The notes beneath the pieces were generated by a model. It made no database searches. It was not told where the DNA came from and saw only the letters and a list, made by a program, of their open reading frames with translations. Position numbers and translations under genes: made by a program. From Pyxidicoccus sp. MSG2 (GTDB taxonomy: Bacteria > Myxococcota > Myxococcia > Myxococcales > Myxococcaceae): a stretch of DNA of 64,000 nucleotides. The stretch spans positions 11,184,001-11,248,000 of the forward strand of contig NZ_JAPNKC010000001.1 in NCBI RefSeq assembly GCF_026626705.1, in the 5' to 3' direction. Below, one piece after another: positions 1-9,191 of this stretch. Numbering within the stretch: the first letter of the stretch is position 1; the number at the start of each line of letters is the position of its first letter.

Positions 1-1
1 C

Positions 2-421
2 TCCGCGGCGCTGGCGGTGGAGATGCTCCTGCCCACGCTGTTCCTCCGCCCGGTACCGTCTCCGGGGCCGGGGCAGGTGGGCCTGGCGGAGGACGTGCGG
101 CCGGGTGCCCTCCCGGCGGACCTGTCCGAGCTCGTCTTCGCCGCTCGCGCCGTGCGCCGTCACCTCACGGCCCGTGCGTGGGCCTGTGGCTCGCTGGAGC
201 TGTCGGGCCTGGAGTCGCTGGCGCAGGTGGCTCGGCGGCCGGGCCAGGGGCCGTGGAGCTTCCTCGTCCGGCGCAGGGGCGGGGCGCACGAGGTGCTGAC
301 GGTGGCGCCCGCCCTGGCGGAGTGGGTGCGCAAGCTCGCCTCCCGCCCCATGTCGGTGGAGGAGGCGCCCCCCGCATTGCTGGCCGAGGCCCAGGGGCGC
401 GGGCTGATCCGCTGGGGGTAA
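2..421 (+). CDS. C-terminal end of an unrecognised protein (5' partial)
   Basis: The reading frame is open from the first base of the window to a TAA at 419-421, so this is most likely the 3' end of a longer gene that begins outside the window. A GTG at 17 or an ATG at 23 could be internal starts. The visible part is Leu/Ala/Arg-rich, soluble, with no signal peptide or membrane segment. It ends 61 bases before uridine kinase on the same strand and may share a transcript with it. I do not recognise the family. Confidence 0.55.
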   Translation, partial: SAALAVEMLLPTLFLRPVPSPGPGQVGLAEDVRPGALPADLSELVFAARAVRRHLTARAWACGSLELSGLESLAQVARRPGQGPWSFLVRRRGGAHEVLTVAPALAEWVRKLASRPMSVEEAPPALLAEAQGRGLIRWG

Positions 422-482
422 ATCGTCTGGAAGTGGACCGAAGCCTTGCGCTGGCCCGTCCGGTGGGGTACGTGCGGCCGCC

Positions 483-1118
483 ATGGCGTCCCCCCTCGTC
501 GTCGGCATCGCGGGCGGCACCGCGTCCGGCAAGACCACCGTCGCCCGCAAGGTTCGCGAGGCGCTGGCCGATTGCCGCGTGGCCTTCATCGATCAGGACT
601 CGTACTACCGGGACCTGAAGGACCTCCCGCTGGCGGACAGGCGCGAGGTGAACTTCGACCATCCGGATGCGTTCGACACGGACCTGCTCGTGAAGCACCT
701 GCGCGAGCTGAAGTCCGGCCGGCCCATCCAGAAGCCCGTCTACGACTTCGTCACCTCGTCCCGCCAGCCGCGCACCATGGGCGTGGACCCGGGGGACATC
801 ATCCTCATCGAGGGCATCCTCGTCCTGCACATGAAGGAGGTGCGCGACGAGATGGACGTGAAGATCTACGTCGATGCGGATGACGACCTGCGCATCCTTC
901 GCCGCCTCACCCGCGACATCAAGGACCGCGGCCGCGACTTCGACCACGTGGTGGGCCAGTACCTGCGCCACGTGCGCCCCATGCACATGGGCTTCGTCGA
1001 GCCGTCCAAGCACTTCGCGGACATCATCATCCCGCACGGCGGCAACAACGAGATTGCCATCGGCATGCTGGTGGGCGCCCTGCGCGGCAAGCTCTCCGGC
1101 GCACCGCCGCGCGAGTAG
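483..1118 (+). CDS. udk: Uridine kinase
   Basis: Phosphorylates uridine and cytidine to UMP and CMP in pyrimidine salvage; cytosolic. The 211-residue length is normal for bacterial Udk. The P-loop GGTASGKTT is at residues 11-19, followed by the substrate-binding DQDSYYRD segment near residue 38 and the NFDHPDAFD motif typical of uridine kinases. The LIEGILVLH stretch near residue 108 and the arginine-rich lid RRLTRDIKDRGR (about 139-150) complete the family pattern. The ATG at 483 has no convincing Shine-Dalgarno sequence, but it places the P-loop at the usual distance from the N-terminus. Its end abuts the stop of the convergent MetX-like gene. Confidence 0.93.
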   Translation: MASPLVVGIAGGTASGKTTVARKVREALADCRVAFIDQDSYYRDLKDLPLADRREVNFDHPDAFDTDLLVKHLRELKSGRPIQKPVYDFVTSSRQPRTMGVDPGDIILIEGILVLHMKEVRDEMDVKIYVDADDDLRILRRLTRDIKDRGRDFDHVVGQYLRHVRPMHMGFVEPSKHFADIIIPHGGNNEIAIGMLVGALRGKLSGAPPRE

Positions 1119-2150
1119 TCAGCAGCGCCGCAGGAAGTCGCCCAGCGGGCCAATCAGCCGGTCCGCGTCCGACAGGAGCGCGCCGTGGTCTCCAGGGCCC
1201 GGCAGCTCCAGCAGGCGCGCGCTCACGCCCGCCGCGGACAGAAGGTGGTACGTGTCCCGCACGCGACTCACCGGCGCCAGCACGTCCGACGAGCCCGCCA
1301 CCAGCAGCACCCGCGAGCGGATGTGCTGGAAGCAGTCCGACACGTCGCCCCCCGCCCACGCCGAGCACAGCGTCGCCCAGGACACCGGGTCGAACGTGTC
1401 CGCGAACGCGTCGGCCTCCGCCTCCAGCGCCACCCGGGCGGACTCCGGGTCCGGCCAGCGCGAGGCGAGGTACTCGCGCCCGTACAGCAGCTTCTGGAAG
1501 TCCAGCCGCAGCCGGCGCATCGTCTTTCGCGGCAGCGTGTCCGGCCCGTAGAGTCCCTCGCGGAAGTCCGGGTCCGCGCGCAGCAGCTGCCAGGACAGGC
1601 CCAGCTTCTCGCGCACGCCCTCGGGCAGCGCGCGCGCCGTGCCCAGCGTCACCACGCCCGCGGCCAGGTCCGGGAAGAGCGCCGCCAGCCGCAGCGCCAC
1701 CTGGCCGCCCAGGCCCACGCCCACCAGCGCGCGCACCTGCTTCAGCCCCAGCGCGCGCAAGCACGCGGACACGCCGCGCGCCATGTCCAGCACCGTGAGG
1801 GGCGGCATGTTGAGGCCCCAGCGCTCACCCGTCGCCGGGTCCGCCGAGGCCGGTGACGTGGTGCCGAAGGGGCTGCCCAGCAGGCCCGGCACCACCACCG
1901 GTGTGCTCTCCGGGTCCAACGCCAGCCCCGGGCCCACCAGCGCATGCGCCCAGCCAGACGGTTGGTAGGCCGAGTCCTCTAGTGGACCCAAGGCTCGGTG
2001 AGAATGGGAGACGTCGTGCAGCAGCACCACCGCTTTGCCGTCGGACGGTTCCCCGTAGCACTCCCAGGCCACCTGGGGATTGCCCAGAAGCTCCCCCTCC
2101 TCCAAGGGGAGCGGCGCGGAGAACAGGTGGGTGCCGGTGGCCTGGATCAC
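1119..2150 (-). CDS. MetX-like alpha/beta-hydrolase lacking the nucleophile serine
   Basis: The 343-residue protein matches the homoserine O-acetyltransferase (MetX) branch of the alpha/beta-hydrolases. It has an N-terminal WECYGEPS strand, a GSPFGTTSPAS segment, and a nucleophile-elbow region that reads ALVGVGLGGQVAL where MetX has GGSMGG. The codon at the nucleophile is GGC (Gly), so the catalytic serine is absent. The Asp (SSDVLAP) and His (GPGDHGALL) regions remain. Acyltransferase activity is therefore unlikely; a binding or regulatory role, or an unusual mechanism, is possible. The start is a GTG without an obvious ribosome site. The gene is divergent from the one at 2202. Confidence 0.75.
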   Translation of the reverse strand: MIQATGTHLFSAPLPLEEGELLGNPQVAWECYGEPSDGKAVVLLHDVSHSHRALGPLEDSAYQPSGWAHALVGPGLALDPESTPVVVPGLLGSPFGTTSPASADPATGERWGLNMPPLTVLDMARGVSACLRALGLKQVRALVGVGLGGQVALRLAALFPDLAAGVVTLGTARALPEGVREKLGLSWQLLRADPDFREGLYGPDTLPRKTMRRLRLDFQKLLYGREYLASRWPDPESARVALEAEADAFADTFDPVSWATLCSAWAGGDVSDCFQHIRSRVLLVAGSSDVLAPVSRVRDTYHLLSAAGVSARLLELPGPGDHGALLSDADRLIGPLGDFLRRC

Positions 2151-2201
2151 GTTGGGGAATTTTCATATCACTGCCAGCTCCAACGCACAGGAGCCAGCCT
2201 C

Positions 2202-3116
2202 GTGAAGCGCTACTTCGGAGTCATCGTCATCATCGCGGGGGTGTTGCTGGCCGCCGTCATGAGCTACCGCAGCGCCAGTACCAAGGCACGGGAGGCCCAA
2301 CGCGACGCGGATGCCCAACGCATCCAGGCCGAGTACCTGGAGCGCGTCGGCTGGATGCGCACCAACCCGAACGAAGCCACCTACAAGGAAGAGCTGAAGC
2401 CCTTCTTCCGGGCCTGGTTCGAGCAGGTGGACACGCACCTGACCCAGTTCGGCGGCAACAAGAAGTTCGACGGCTACCTGGAGGAGCTGGAGAAGCGCTC
2501 CGAGAGCGGCAAGGAGGAGCGTGCCGCGGACAAGAAGGCCTTCTACGAGTACACGCGCAAGGTGTTCGACAGCCTGCGCGAGGGCAAGTACAGCCCGGTG
2601 TGGACGGCCACGGACAAGGGCATGCGCCTGGACGTGGTGTCGTCGGACGTCGTGATGGTGATGGGCAAGCCGCAGATTCGCCTGCAGCTGGCGCTGTGGG
2701 GCGCGCAGCGCTCGCTCAAGGACGAGGGCAAGGTGCGGAAGATGATGACCAGCGCCTCGTTCGACACGGTGTGGAAGCTGACCGACGCGAAGGGGAAGCT
2801 GCTGGGCGAGATGCGCGGCGCCGACCCGTCGATGAAGGTGGACTTCCCGGAGCGCTACATTCCCCAGTTCCCCCCGCAGATGGTGCTGGGCCACTACGAC
2901 CTGGACCAGCTTCCCAGCGGCGTGGCGAAGCTGGAGATGACCATCAACGTCTCGTCGCACAGCGCTTCCGGCGGTGACGCCACCGCCACCTACGTGTGGA
3001 AGCTGGACGTGCCCTCCGAGTGGAAGCTGGGCGCTGGCGAGACGTGGGAGGGCGCCACCCAGGAGGAGCGCCCCGAAGAGGAGATCGACCCGGACAAGTC
3101 GGCGAAGAACCAGTAG
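2202..3116 (+). CDS. Membrane-anchored hypothetical protein
   Basis: 304 residues. The N-terminus KRYFGVIVIIAGVLLAA forms one membrane anchor (about residues 2-20), after which an approximately 280-residue soluble part faces the periplasm or outside. The body starts with a charged, probably helical segment (residues 22-120) and then a beta-rich domain with regularly spaced hydrophobic strands. The C-terminus is acidic. I chose the GTG at 2202 because GGAG lies 8 bases upstream and the predicted anchor then sits at the extreme N-terminus; in-frame codons further upstream overlap the divergent gene. I do not recognise the family. Confidence 0.8.
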   Translation: MKRYFGVIVIIAGVLLAAVMSYRSASTKAREAQRDADAQRIQAEYLERVGWMRTNPNEATYKEELKPFFRAWFEQVDTHLTQFGGNKKFDGYLEELEKRSESGKEERAADKKAFYEYTRKVFDSLREGKYSPVWTATDKGMRLDVVSSDVVMVMGKPQIRLQLALWGAQRSLKDEGKVRKMMTSASFDTVWKLTDAKGKLLGEMRGADPSMKVDFPERYIPQFPPQMVLGHYDLDQLPSGVAKLEMTINVSSHSASGGDATATYVWKLDVPSEWKLGAGETWEGATQEERPEEEIDPDKSAKNQ

Positions 3117-3131
3117 CCCCCCGGGAGGAGC

Positions 3132-3153
3132 GGCGCGGGATGCTGCCCGCGCC
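3132..3153. terminator. GC hairpin between convergent genes
   Basis: Perfect 8-bp arms GGCGCGGG and CCCGCGCC with a 6-base loop, between the stops of two convergent genes (3116 and 3153). There is no T-tract, so it could slow transcription from both sides rather than act as a classical intrinsic terminator. Confidence 0.4.
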
Positions 3154-5348
3154 TACTCCACCACGGTGAAGTGCGACGCCAGCCGGTACGAGGACAGCGT
3201 GCCGGCGTCGTCGAGGAAGTAGAGGTTGAGGCGCACGTCCGCCTGGAGCGCGACGAGCCCCACGCCCACCCGGACCTCCGCGAGCACCTGGCCGCCGCGA
3301 GGGTCCACCGCCCGCACCCGCTCGCCCGGCACCAGCGTCACGCCCCGCGCGGTGCGGGCCGGGAGCGCGCGGATGAGCGGCTCGCCCGCGGCGCCCACGC
3401 GCCAGTCCACCGTGCCGTTGGCGGCCACGCGCGCGGCGGCCCCGGACGGGCTCGTCACCACCACCGCGCGCGGTAGCGGCGACAGCGCGTAGGGCCCCGG
3501 CCCCAGGTTCAGCGGCCGCTCCCAGACGCGCTTGCCCTTGGAGTCCAGGCACAGGAGGACGCCGTCGCGCTCGCGCTCCCCGGCGAGGAACACGCGTGGG
3601 CCCACGGGCAGTGGCAGGGAGGGATGGGTGAGGTCCGGCTCGTGTGTCCACACGGTTTCACCGGTGTGCGCGTCCGCGAGCAGCACCGCCCAGTGCGAGC
3701 CGCGCCCCAGCATGGACAGGAAGCGCCGGCCCCACGCCACCGGCGGGCAGTGGAAGGGCATGGGCGCGCGCATCCGGTAGCGCACCTGGCCGTCTTCCAA
3801 GTCGAGCCCGTAGAGGTAGCCCGAGTCGGTGCCCACCAGCGCGCGGTGGCCCTGGGTGGACAGCCAGCTTCGCTGCGTGCGCGGGGGGGCGAGGCGCCAC
3901 ACCTCGCGGCCGGTGGCCTCGGCGAAGGCGACGACGGTGCGGTCCTCGGAGAGGGTGAGCAGCAGCCCGTCCTTGCGCAGGAGCAGCGGGCCCAGGGGGA
4001 TGCCGTCGTGGTCATGCAGCCAGCGCGCGCCCGCGCCCCGGCCGGTGAAGCCGTACACGCGCGTCATGTCCGCCGCCACCGCGTGTCCGTCCGCGGACGC
4101 CGCCACGCCCAGCGGCGCCGCGCGCTTCCACAGCAGCGTCCCGTCCTTGCGGGAGAAGGCCGACGCGAGCTGCGGCGCGCAGTACACCGGACCGTGCCGG
4201 CCCAGGAGCAGCTTCGCCTCCTCGGCGTCCGCCAGCCCGCGCTTCTCCCACAGCTTCTCGAAGCGCAGCCGGCGCAGGCGCCCGGGCACCTTCAGCGGCT
4301 TCGACGTGCCGCGTTCCGCACGGGCCTTCCGCTCCCGGGCCGCGCCCTGCGCCTCGGGGGGCTGCACCGCGCCGCGCAGGTGGGACAGGCCCTCGCGGCA
4401 GCGCTCCGCCAGCTCCACCAGGTAGGGGTTGCCCACCTGCGTGCGGTCGGACTCCGCGAAGGTGGCGGCCAGGGACTCGCCCAGGTGGAAGAGGGCCCCG
4501 GCCAGCGCCTTGGCGTCGAGCGGGAAGGGCGTGCCGGTGCGCCCGGGCTTCGCCTTGCCGGCCTTCAAGTCCAGCACCAGCACCGGCCGCGCGCCCGCGG
4601 GGGCCAGCTCGAAGCGCTCCTCGCCCAGCTCCACCGCGCGGGCCAGCTCCACCGCCTGCCGCGACAGCTCCAGCACCGCGAGGAAGGGCGGACCCGGGAC
4701 GCGCCACGCCTCGGGGCGGCCCGGCAGCGCTAGCCACACCTCGCCCCCGGCCAGCAGCGGCGCCAGGCTTCCCGAGGTGCCCCGCTCGCTCGCACGGCCG
4801 GCGGACACTCCCACGTCGCGCAGCTCGAAGCCGAAGCCGGGCACCTCCTGGGGCTCCACCCGCTTCGTGGAGGGCTTCGCACGCGCCTCCTCGGGAGGGC
4901 GGGCGGGGCGGCGAAGGACCTTCAGCGGCTCCCCCAGCGCCTGGGAGAGCGCCTGGGAGAGCGCCTTCGGGGCCACCCGGGTGACGTCCGCGAGGAAGCG
5001 CTCGGCGCCCTCCCGGACGGCCACCGCCAGCTCGTCCACCTCCACGCGCACCGGTGGCCGCAGCAGCCGGGCGGGGCGGGCGAGGCTCGCCACGAGCAAT
5101 TCCACCTCCGGTCCTACCCGGCGCAGCACCAGTTCCAGGTGGGCTTCCGGCAGGGAAACCTGGGCCAGCCGCTGTCGCCCCCCATAAATGGCCGCAACTG
5201 AGCGCACCAGCGCGGGCACCACTTCTGCTAGAGACTCCTCCACGGCCCCGGACAGCAGGTCCACCCCGTCCAATTCCAGTGCGATGGAATCGAGCGGGGA
5301 AGTCGCGGGTTCGCGTTTCCAACGCTGTCCGATGCGTATGCGGGTCAT
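3153..5348 (-). CDS. PQQ-type beta-propeller protein with N-terminal extension
   Basis: 731 residues from the ATG at 5348. Roughly residues 1-350 form an alpha/beta region without clear homology, including a Lys/Arg/Pro-rich linker. Residues about 370-731 carry repeated WD40/PQQ-like blades of the BamB type, with motifs such as LYGLDLEDGQVRYR, ADAHTGETVWTHE and LDSKGKRVWERP. Such propellers usually act as binding scaffolds. There is no signal peptide or lipobox, so unlike BamB it is probably cytoplasmic. The frame stays open to 5402, but the upstream part reads poorly as protein. It is divergent from the HARE-HTH gene at 5461. Confidence 0.8.
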   Translation of the reverse strand: MTRIRIGQRWKREPATSPLDSIALELDGVDLLSGAVEESLAEVVPALVRSVAAIYGGRQRLAQVSLPEAHLELVLRRVGPEVELLVASLARPARLLRPPVRVEVDELAVAVREGAERFLADVTRVAPKALSQALSQALGEPLKVLRRPARPPEEARAKPSTKRVEPQEVPGFGFELRDVGVSAGRASERGTSGSLAPLLAGGEVWLALPGRPEAWRVPGPPFLAVLELSRQAVELARAVELGEERFELAPAGARPVLVLDLKAGKAKPGRTGTPFPLDAKALAGALFHLGESLAATFAESDRTQVGNPYLVELAERCREGLSHLRGAVQPPEAQGAARERKARAERGTSKPLKVPGRLRRLRFEKLWEKRGLADAEEAKLLLGRHGPVYCAPQLASAFSRKDGTLLWKRAAPLGVAASADGHAVAADMTRVYGFTGRGAGARWLHDHDGIPLGPLLLRKDGLLLTLSEDRTVVAFAEATGREVWRLAPPRTQRSWLSTQGHRALVGTDSGYLYGLDLEDGQVRYRMRAPMPFHCPPVAWGRRFLSMLGRGSHWAVLLADAHTGETVWTHEPDLTHPSLPLPVGPRVFLAGERERDGVLLCLDSKGKRVWERPLNLGPGPYALSPLPRAVVVTSPSGAAARVAANGTVDWRVGAAGEPLIRALPARTARGVTLVPGERVRAVDPRGGQVLAEVRVGVGLVALQADVRLNLYFLDDAGTLSSYRLASHFTVVE

Positions 5349-5372
5349 CTTCTGCGGGTCATCTTCCGTTCG

Positions 5373-5402
5373 TTGACAAGCCAGTTTAGCGATGGCTAGC
5401 AT
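5373..5402 (+). promoter_or_regulatory. Candidate housekeeping promoter for the HARE-HTH gene
   Basis: TTGACA (5373-5378), an 18-base spacer and TAGCAT (5397-5402) give a good sigma-70-like promoter on the plus strand, about 58 bases before the ATG at 5461. The stretch is visibly AT-richer than its surroundings. Confidence 0.5.
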
Positions 5403-5460
5403 CCGCCACCCATACGGACCTACATTTTTGTAACCGTTCGGAATTCTTGGGGAATACTCG

Positions 5461-7569
5461 ATGACATTCTACGAGGCCGCGCTCCGTGTCCTGGAGAGCG
5501 AAGGTCGTCCCCTCCATTTTCTCGAAATCACTGAGAAGTCCATCCAGCAGAGCCTGCTTTCCCACGTGGGCAAGACGCCTGAGGTGACGATGCTGTCGCG
5601 CCTCGCTGCCATGGCGCGCCGCACGAGGGATCGCAAGGTGATTGTCACGGCGAAGGACACCTTCGCGCTGGTGGACTGGTCGATTCCCGAGGATGCGGAG
5701 GCCCTGGCACAGACTGGCGTAATCGAGCCACATCCGGAAGAGGATCTGCCGCCGCTGCGTCCGGCGGAGCGCCATCCGGAGCCTCGCGTGGACAACGTGA
5801 AGGTGGCGGGCCGGGGCAGCGACCGCAAGCGTCGCCGCGACGAGGAGGAGGAGCGGGGTGGTCGCCGCAAGCGCTTCCCGCCGCTGCCGGAGGTGGTGTT
5901 CGAAATCCTCAGCGAGGCGGAAGTCGCGCTGCGCACCGAGCAGATCATCGAGCGCGCCAAGGGCAAGGAGCTGTGCGCCGAGGAGACCACGGTGGAGGCG
6001 GTGCTCACCGCCCTGCTGGAGGACAACCAGCGCCGCATCGACGCCGGCCGCCGCCCGCAGTACTCCTTCAACAAGGAGTCCGGCGAGGTGACGCTGGAGC
6101 GCGCGGGCGCGCCGAGCGAGGCCCCGCCGCTGGAGCTGCAGGCCGCCTTCGCGCAGGCGCTGGGCATCCCCCTGGAGGCCGGGCGCCCCCTGTTGGGCAA
6201 GCCGGCCGCCGCGGCCGCCGCCGAGCCGCTGGTGGACGCCACGCTGCTCACCACGCTGCGCACCACGCTCAAGGACGCGCGCCGCGCCGTGGCGCGCGGG
6301 CTGCGCAAGCGCCTGGGCGAGCTGGACGTGGGCACGTTCGAGAAGTCCGTCGTGAAGATGATGCACGGGCTGGGCTTCCGCGAGCTGAAGGTGGCGAAGC
6401 GGTCCAAGGAAGGCCCGCTGCTCACCGCCCGCAAGCGCGAGGGCAGCGTGGAGCTGCGCTACGCGGTGCGCATGCTGAAGGGCGCGCCCGGCATCGACCG
6501 CAAGACGGTGCAGGAGCTGCGGCGGGATTTGGGCCACTACTCCGCGCAGGTGGGCCTGCTGGTGAGCGCCGGGGATGTGCGCGGCGACGCGCGCACCGAG
6601 GCGCAGGCCAGCGGCTCGCTGGTGATGCTCTGGTGCGGTGACGCGCTGGGCGAGAAGTTCCTCGAGGCGGAGACGGCCGTCACCGTCACCCGCGTGGAGC
6701 TGTACGAGGTCGACGAGACGTTCTTCGAGGCCGCGAAGCTGGATGCCGAGGAGGCCCAGAAGCGCCGCGAGGAGCGCCAGCGCGAGAAGCAGGCCCGGGG
6801 CGAGGGCGAGGAGGCTTCCGCGGAGGTCGCCCCCGGCGCGCAGGAGCGCGAGCGTCCGCGCGAGAAGCGCCGCCGCGAGCGCGAGGCCCGTGAGGCGCGC
6901 GAGGCGGAGGAGTCCGCCGAGGTGCCCGAGGCCGCGTCCGCCACCCCCGCCGCCGAGAGCGCTCCCCTCGCCGCGCCGCCCGCCGCACCCGTGCAGCAGG
7001 CGGGTGAGGACGAGGAGGGTGACGACGACGAGGAGGGCGACGACGAGGACCTGGAGGCCGCCAGCGCCTTCGTCGGAGGCGCCCGTCCCGAGGGTGCCGC
7101 CGCCGAGGGTGGTGCCGAGGGCGCCCAGGGCGATCGCAAGCGCCGCCGCCGCCGCCGTCGCGGTCGCCGCGGCCGTGGCAACCGTGAGGGTGCCGCCCCG
7201 GGGGCGACGCCTCCGGCCGAAGGGGCCGCCGCCGCTGCTGCTCCTTCCGCCGAGGCTCCGTCCGCTCCCGCGGGTGAGGCCACCGCCGCGCCGTCGGGTG
7301 AGGCTCCTGTCGCTCCTTCCTCCGAAGCCACCCCGGCTCCGGCAGGGGAGGGCGCCAGCGCTCCCGCCGGTGAGGTCACCGCGGCTCCGGCGACGGAGGG
7401 CACCGTGGAGACCGCCGCCGCCCCCACGGGTGAGTCCGCCCCGGAGCCCGGGGCCGAGGCGTCCGCGCCTGTCGGCTCCCCGACTCCCGCCGAGTCGCAG
7501 GAGGTGCGAGAGGCGACCGAGCGTCGCGAAACGCCGCCTCCGGATTCGTCTGAGGGAGGCCAGGGCTGA
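5461..7569 (+). CDS. HARE-HTH protein with degenerate Mrr-like domain and basic tail
   Basis: 702 residues. Residues 1-75 form a HARE-HTH (HB1/ASXL/RpoE-type) winged helix with the typical FYEAALRVLE opening. A related segment follows at about 140-205. Residues about 290-430 resemble the Mrr/restriction-endonuclease fold (FEKSVVKMMHGLGF, then QVGLLVSAGDVRGDAR), but the expected acidic and QxK catalytic positions read VELRYAVRMLK, so nuclease activity is doubtful. The last 270 residues are low complexity: mixed Glu/Arg helices, an acidic stretch, an Arg/Gly patch near residue 560 suited to nucleic-acid binding, and Ala/Pro repeats. GGGGAA precedes the ATG. Probably a chromatin- or RNA-associated protein. 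Confidence 0.8.
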   Translation: MTFYEAALRVLESEGRPLHFLEITEKSIQQSLLSHVGKTPEVTMLSRLAAMARRTRDRKVIVTAKDTFALVDWSIPEDAEALAQTGVIEPHPEEDLPPLRPAERHPEPRVDNVKVAGRGSDRKRRRDEEEERGGRRKRFPPLPEVVFEILSEAEVALRTEQIIERAKGKELCAEETTVEAVLTALLEDNQRRIDAGRRPQYSFNKESGEVTLERAGAPSEAPPLELQAAFAQALGIPLEAGRPLLGKPAAAAAAEPLVDATLLTTLRTTLKDARRAVARGLRKRLGELDVGTFEKSVVKMMHGLGFRELKVAKRSKEGPLLTARKREGSVELRYAVRMLKGAPGIDRKTVQELRRDLGHYSAQVGLLVSAGDVRGDARTEAQASGSLVMLWCGDALGEKFLEAETAVTVTRVELYEVDETFFEAAKLDAEEAQKRREERQREKQARGEGEEASAEVAPGAQERERPREKRRREREAREAREAEESAEVPEAASATPAAESAPLAAPPAAPVQQAGEDEEGDDDEEGDDEDLEAASAFVGGARPEGAAAEGGAEGAQGDRKRRRRRRRGRRGRGNREGAAPGATPPAEGAAAAAAPSAEAPSAPAGEATAAPSGEAPVAPSSEATPAPAGEGASAPAGEVTAAPATEGTVETAAAPTGESAPEPGAEASAPVGSPTPAESQEVREATERRETPPPDSSEGGQG

Positions 7570-7636
7570 CAGGGGACCGCAGGCGGGCGGGGAATGGCCG
7601 GCGCCGTCGCGCCCCGGGTGTTAACCTGGGGGTGCG

Positions 7637-8551
7637 ATGAAGCCGGCCCTGGTGCTCGCCTCCTGCGTCGTCCTTCTCGGTGCCTGCCGTCCGCAGGCGC
7701 CGCGCTACCCGGTGGCGCCGGTGGAGGTCTCCGGCACCACCGTGCGGGACAACGCCCTGCTGGGGCTCGCGCCCGAAGGGGTGGCGACGCTCTTCACGGA
7801 GGCGTTGAAGTCCTCCGGCCGCTTCGACCCCCAGGCAGAGGACGCGCCCCGAGAGGTGCGCCCCTGGAGGCTGACGCTGGACGTGCCCTTCACCCGCGAG
7901 GTGCTGAAGGACGGAGACCCGCGCAGCTATGCCGAGGTGGGTGCCAGCCTCACGCTGGAGCGCTTCGGTGGAGACCTCCCCCAGCACTACGAGGTGGTGG
8001 GACTGGGTGAGGCGCCCGTTGCGAAGGACTCGCCCACCGGGCGTCAGGAGGCCATGCGCGTGGCGCTCCAGAGCGTGCTGCGCCAGGTGACGGACTCCGC
8101 CGTGTTGCAGCTCGCCGCGCTGGAGCGCACCGACGACGCGCTCGTGCAGGACCTGCGGGCGGACGATTCGCGCCTGCGCGACGTCGCCCTGCACACGCTG
8201 GCGGACCGCCAGCATCCGGCCGCCGCGCCGTTGCTCATCGAGCAGCTCAAGGACGCCACCGACGCGGACTCGCTGCGCAAGACGATGGGGACGCTGGTGG
8301 AGATGAAGGCGCGCACCGCGGTGCCCGTGCTCATCGACCTGGCGCGGGGCAAGGAGCTGGGCTTCGTGCAGGAAATCGTCTTCGCGGTGGGCGAGATTGG
8401 CGGCCCCGAGGCGGAGGCCTACCTCTACACGGTGGCGCAGGGGCACGATGCGCCCGCGGTCCAGGCCGCGGCGCAGCAGGCGCTGGACACGCTCTACGCA
8501 TCACGCAAGCACTCGACGGCGGAGGCGCGTGGCCCGGGCCACGCGGACTGA
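7637..8551 (+). CDS. HEAT-repeat lipoprotein
   Basis: 304 residues beginning with a signal sequence and the lipobox LLGAC (Cys17), so it is probably anchored to the envelope by lipid. Residues 20-160 form an unassigned beta-rich domain. Residues about 165-290 show helical HEAT-type repeats, for example LRDVALHTLADRQHPAAAPLL and the VGEIGGPEAEAYL segment. HEAT solenoids bind partner proteins. The stop lies 7 bases before the next lipoprotein gene, so the two are probably co-translated. Confidence 0.85.
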   Translation: MKPALVLASCVVLLGACRPQAPRYPVAPVEVSGTTVRDNALLGLAPEGVATLFTEALKSSGRFDPQAEDAPREVRPWRLTLDVPFTREVLKDGDPRSYAEVGASLTLERFGGDLPQHYEVVGLGEAPVAKDSPTGRQEAMRVALQSVLRQVTDSAVLQLAALERTDDALVQDLRADDSRLRDVALHTLADRQHPAAAPLLIEQLKDATDADSLRKTMGTLVEMKARTAVPVLIDLARGKELGFVQEIVFAVGEIGGPEAEAYLYTVAQGHDAPAVQAAAQQALDTLYASRKHSTAEARGPGHAD

Positions 8552-8558
8552 AATCCTG

Positions 8559-9191
8559 ATGAAGCGTTCATTCGGCGTGGGGGCGGTGGCCCTGCTGGCC
8601 ACCCTGGTGCTGGGCATCGGCTGCTCCAAGAAGAGGGTGGAGGCCGCGCCGAGGGCGGCGTCCACCGACAACGTGGCCCAGTTCTACCCGCTCGCGGTGG
8701 GCAACCGCTGGACGTACCGCCTCAATGGCATCGCCAACAAGCAGGTGACGGTGGAGGTCCTCAAGCAGGAGGAGGGCTACTTCCTCGACAACCAGAACGG
8801 GCAGCTCGCGGTGGATGCCTACGGGCTGCGGGACGCCAAGCGCTACCTGCTGCGCGGGCCGCTGGAGGTGGGCCACTCGTGGACGAACGTGGTGTCCGTG
8901 TCGTCCACGGAGCGCTACCGCATCGTCGGCGTCGGCGTGACGTGCCAGGCCCCCGCCGGCACCTTCCAGGGCTGCGTCCAGGTGGAGGGGCGCAACCGGA
9001 TGGACGCCAATGCCACCCTGGTGAACACCATGTCCTTCGCTCCCGGTGTGGGCATCGTCCGCCTGGACATCGCGGTGGAGGGGAAGGACGGCCAGCGCAC
9101 GCCGCAGGTCCTCATGGAGCTGACGGGCTGGCGGCTCAGTGATGGCCAGGGCGGTGGACGGCCCGCCGCCGAGCCGGCTCCGGCCGGCTGA
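8559..9191 (+). CDS. Small lipoprotein
   Basis: 210 residues with a signal peptide and a lipobox (GIGC, Cys22) followed by SKK. The mature part has the FYPLAVGNRWTYR motif seen in many secreted bacterial proteins of unknown function, then beta-strands and a Pro/Ala-rich C-terminus. The ATG at 8559 follows the stop of the HEAT lipoprotein by 7 bases and has only a weak ribosome site, suggesting translational coupling. Function unknown; the shared operon suggests the two lipoproteins act together in the envelope. Confidence 0.82.
   Translation: MKRSFGVGAVALLATLVLGIGCSKKRVEAAPRAASTDNVAQFYPLAVGNRWTYRLNGIANKQVTVEVLKQEEGYFLDNQNGQLAVDAYGLRDAKRYLLRGPLEVGHSWTNVVSVSSTERYRIVGVGVTCQAPAGTFQGCVQVEGRNRMDANATLVNTMSFAPGVGIVRLDIAVEGKDGQRTPQVLMELTGWRLSDGQGGGRPAAEPAPAG

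Noticed and set aside
7137..7180. CGC-rich run suspected as a structured RNA or repeat element
   Set aside because: It encodes the Arg-rich patch of the HARE-HTH protein and continues the reading frame.
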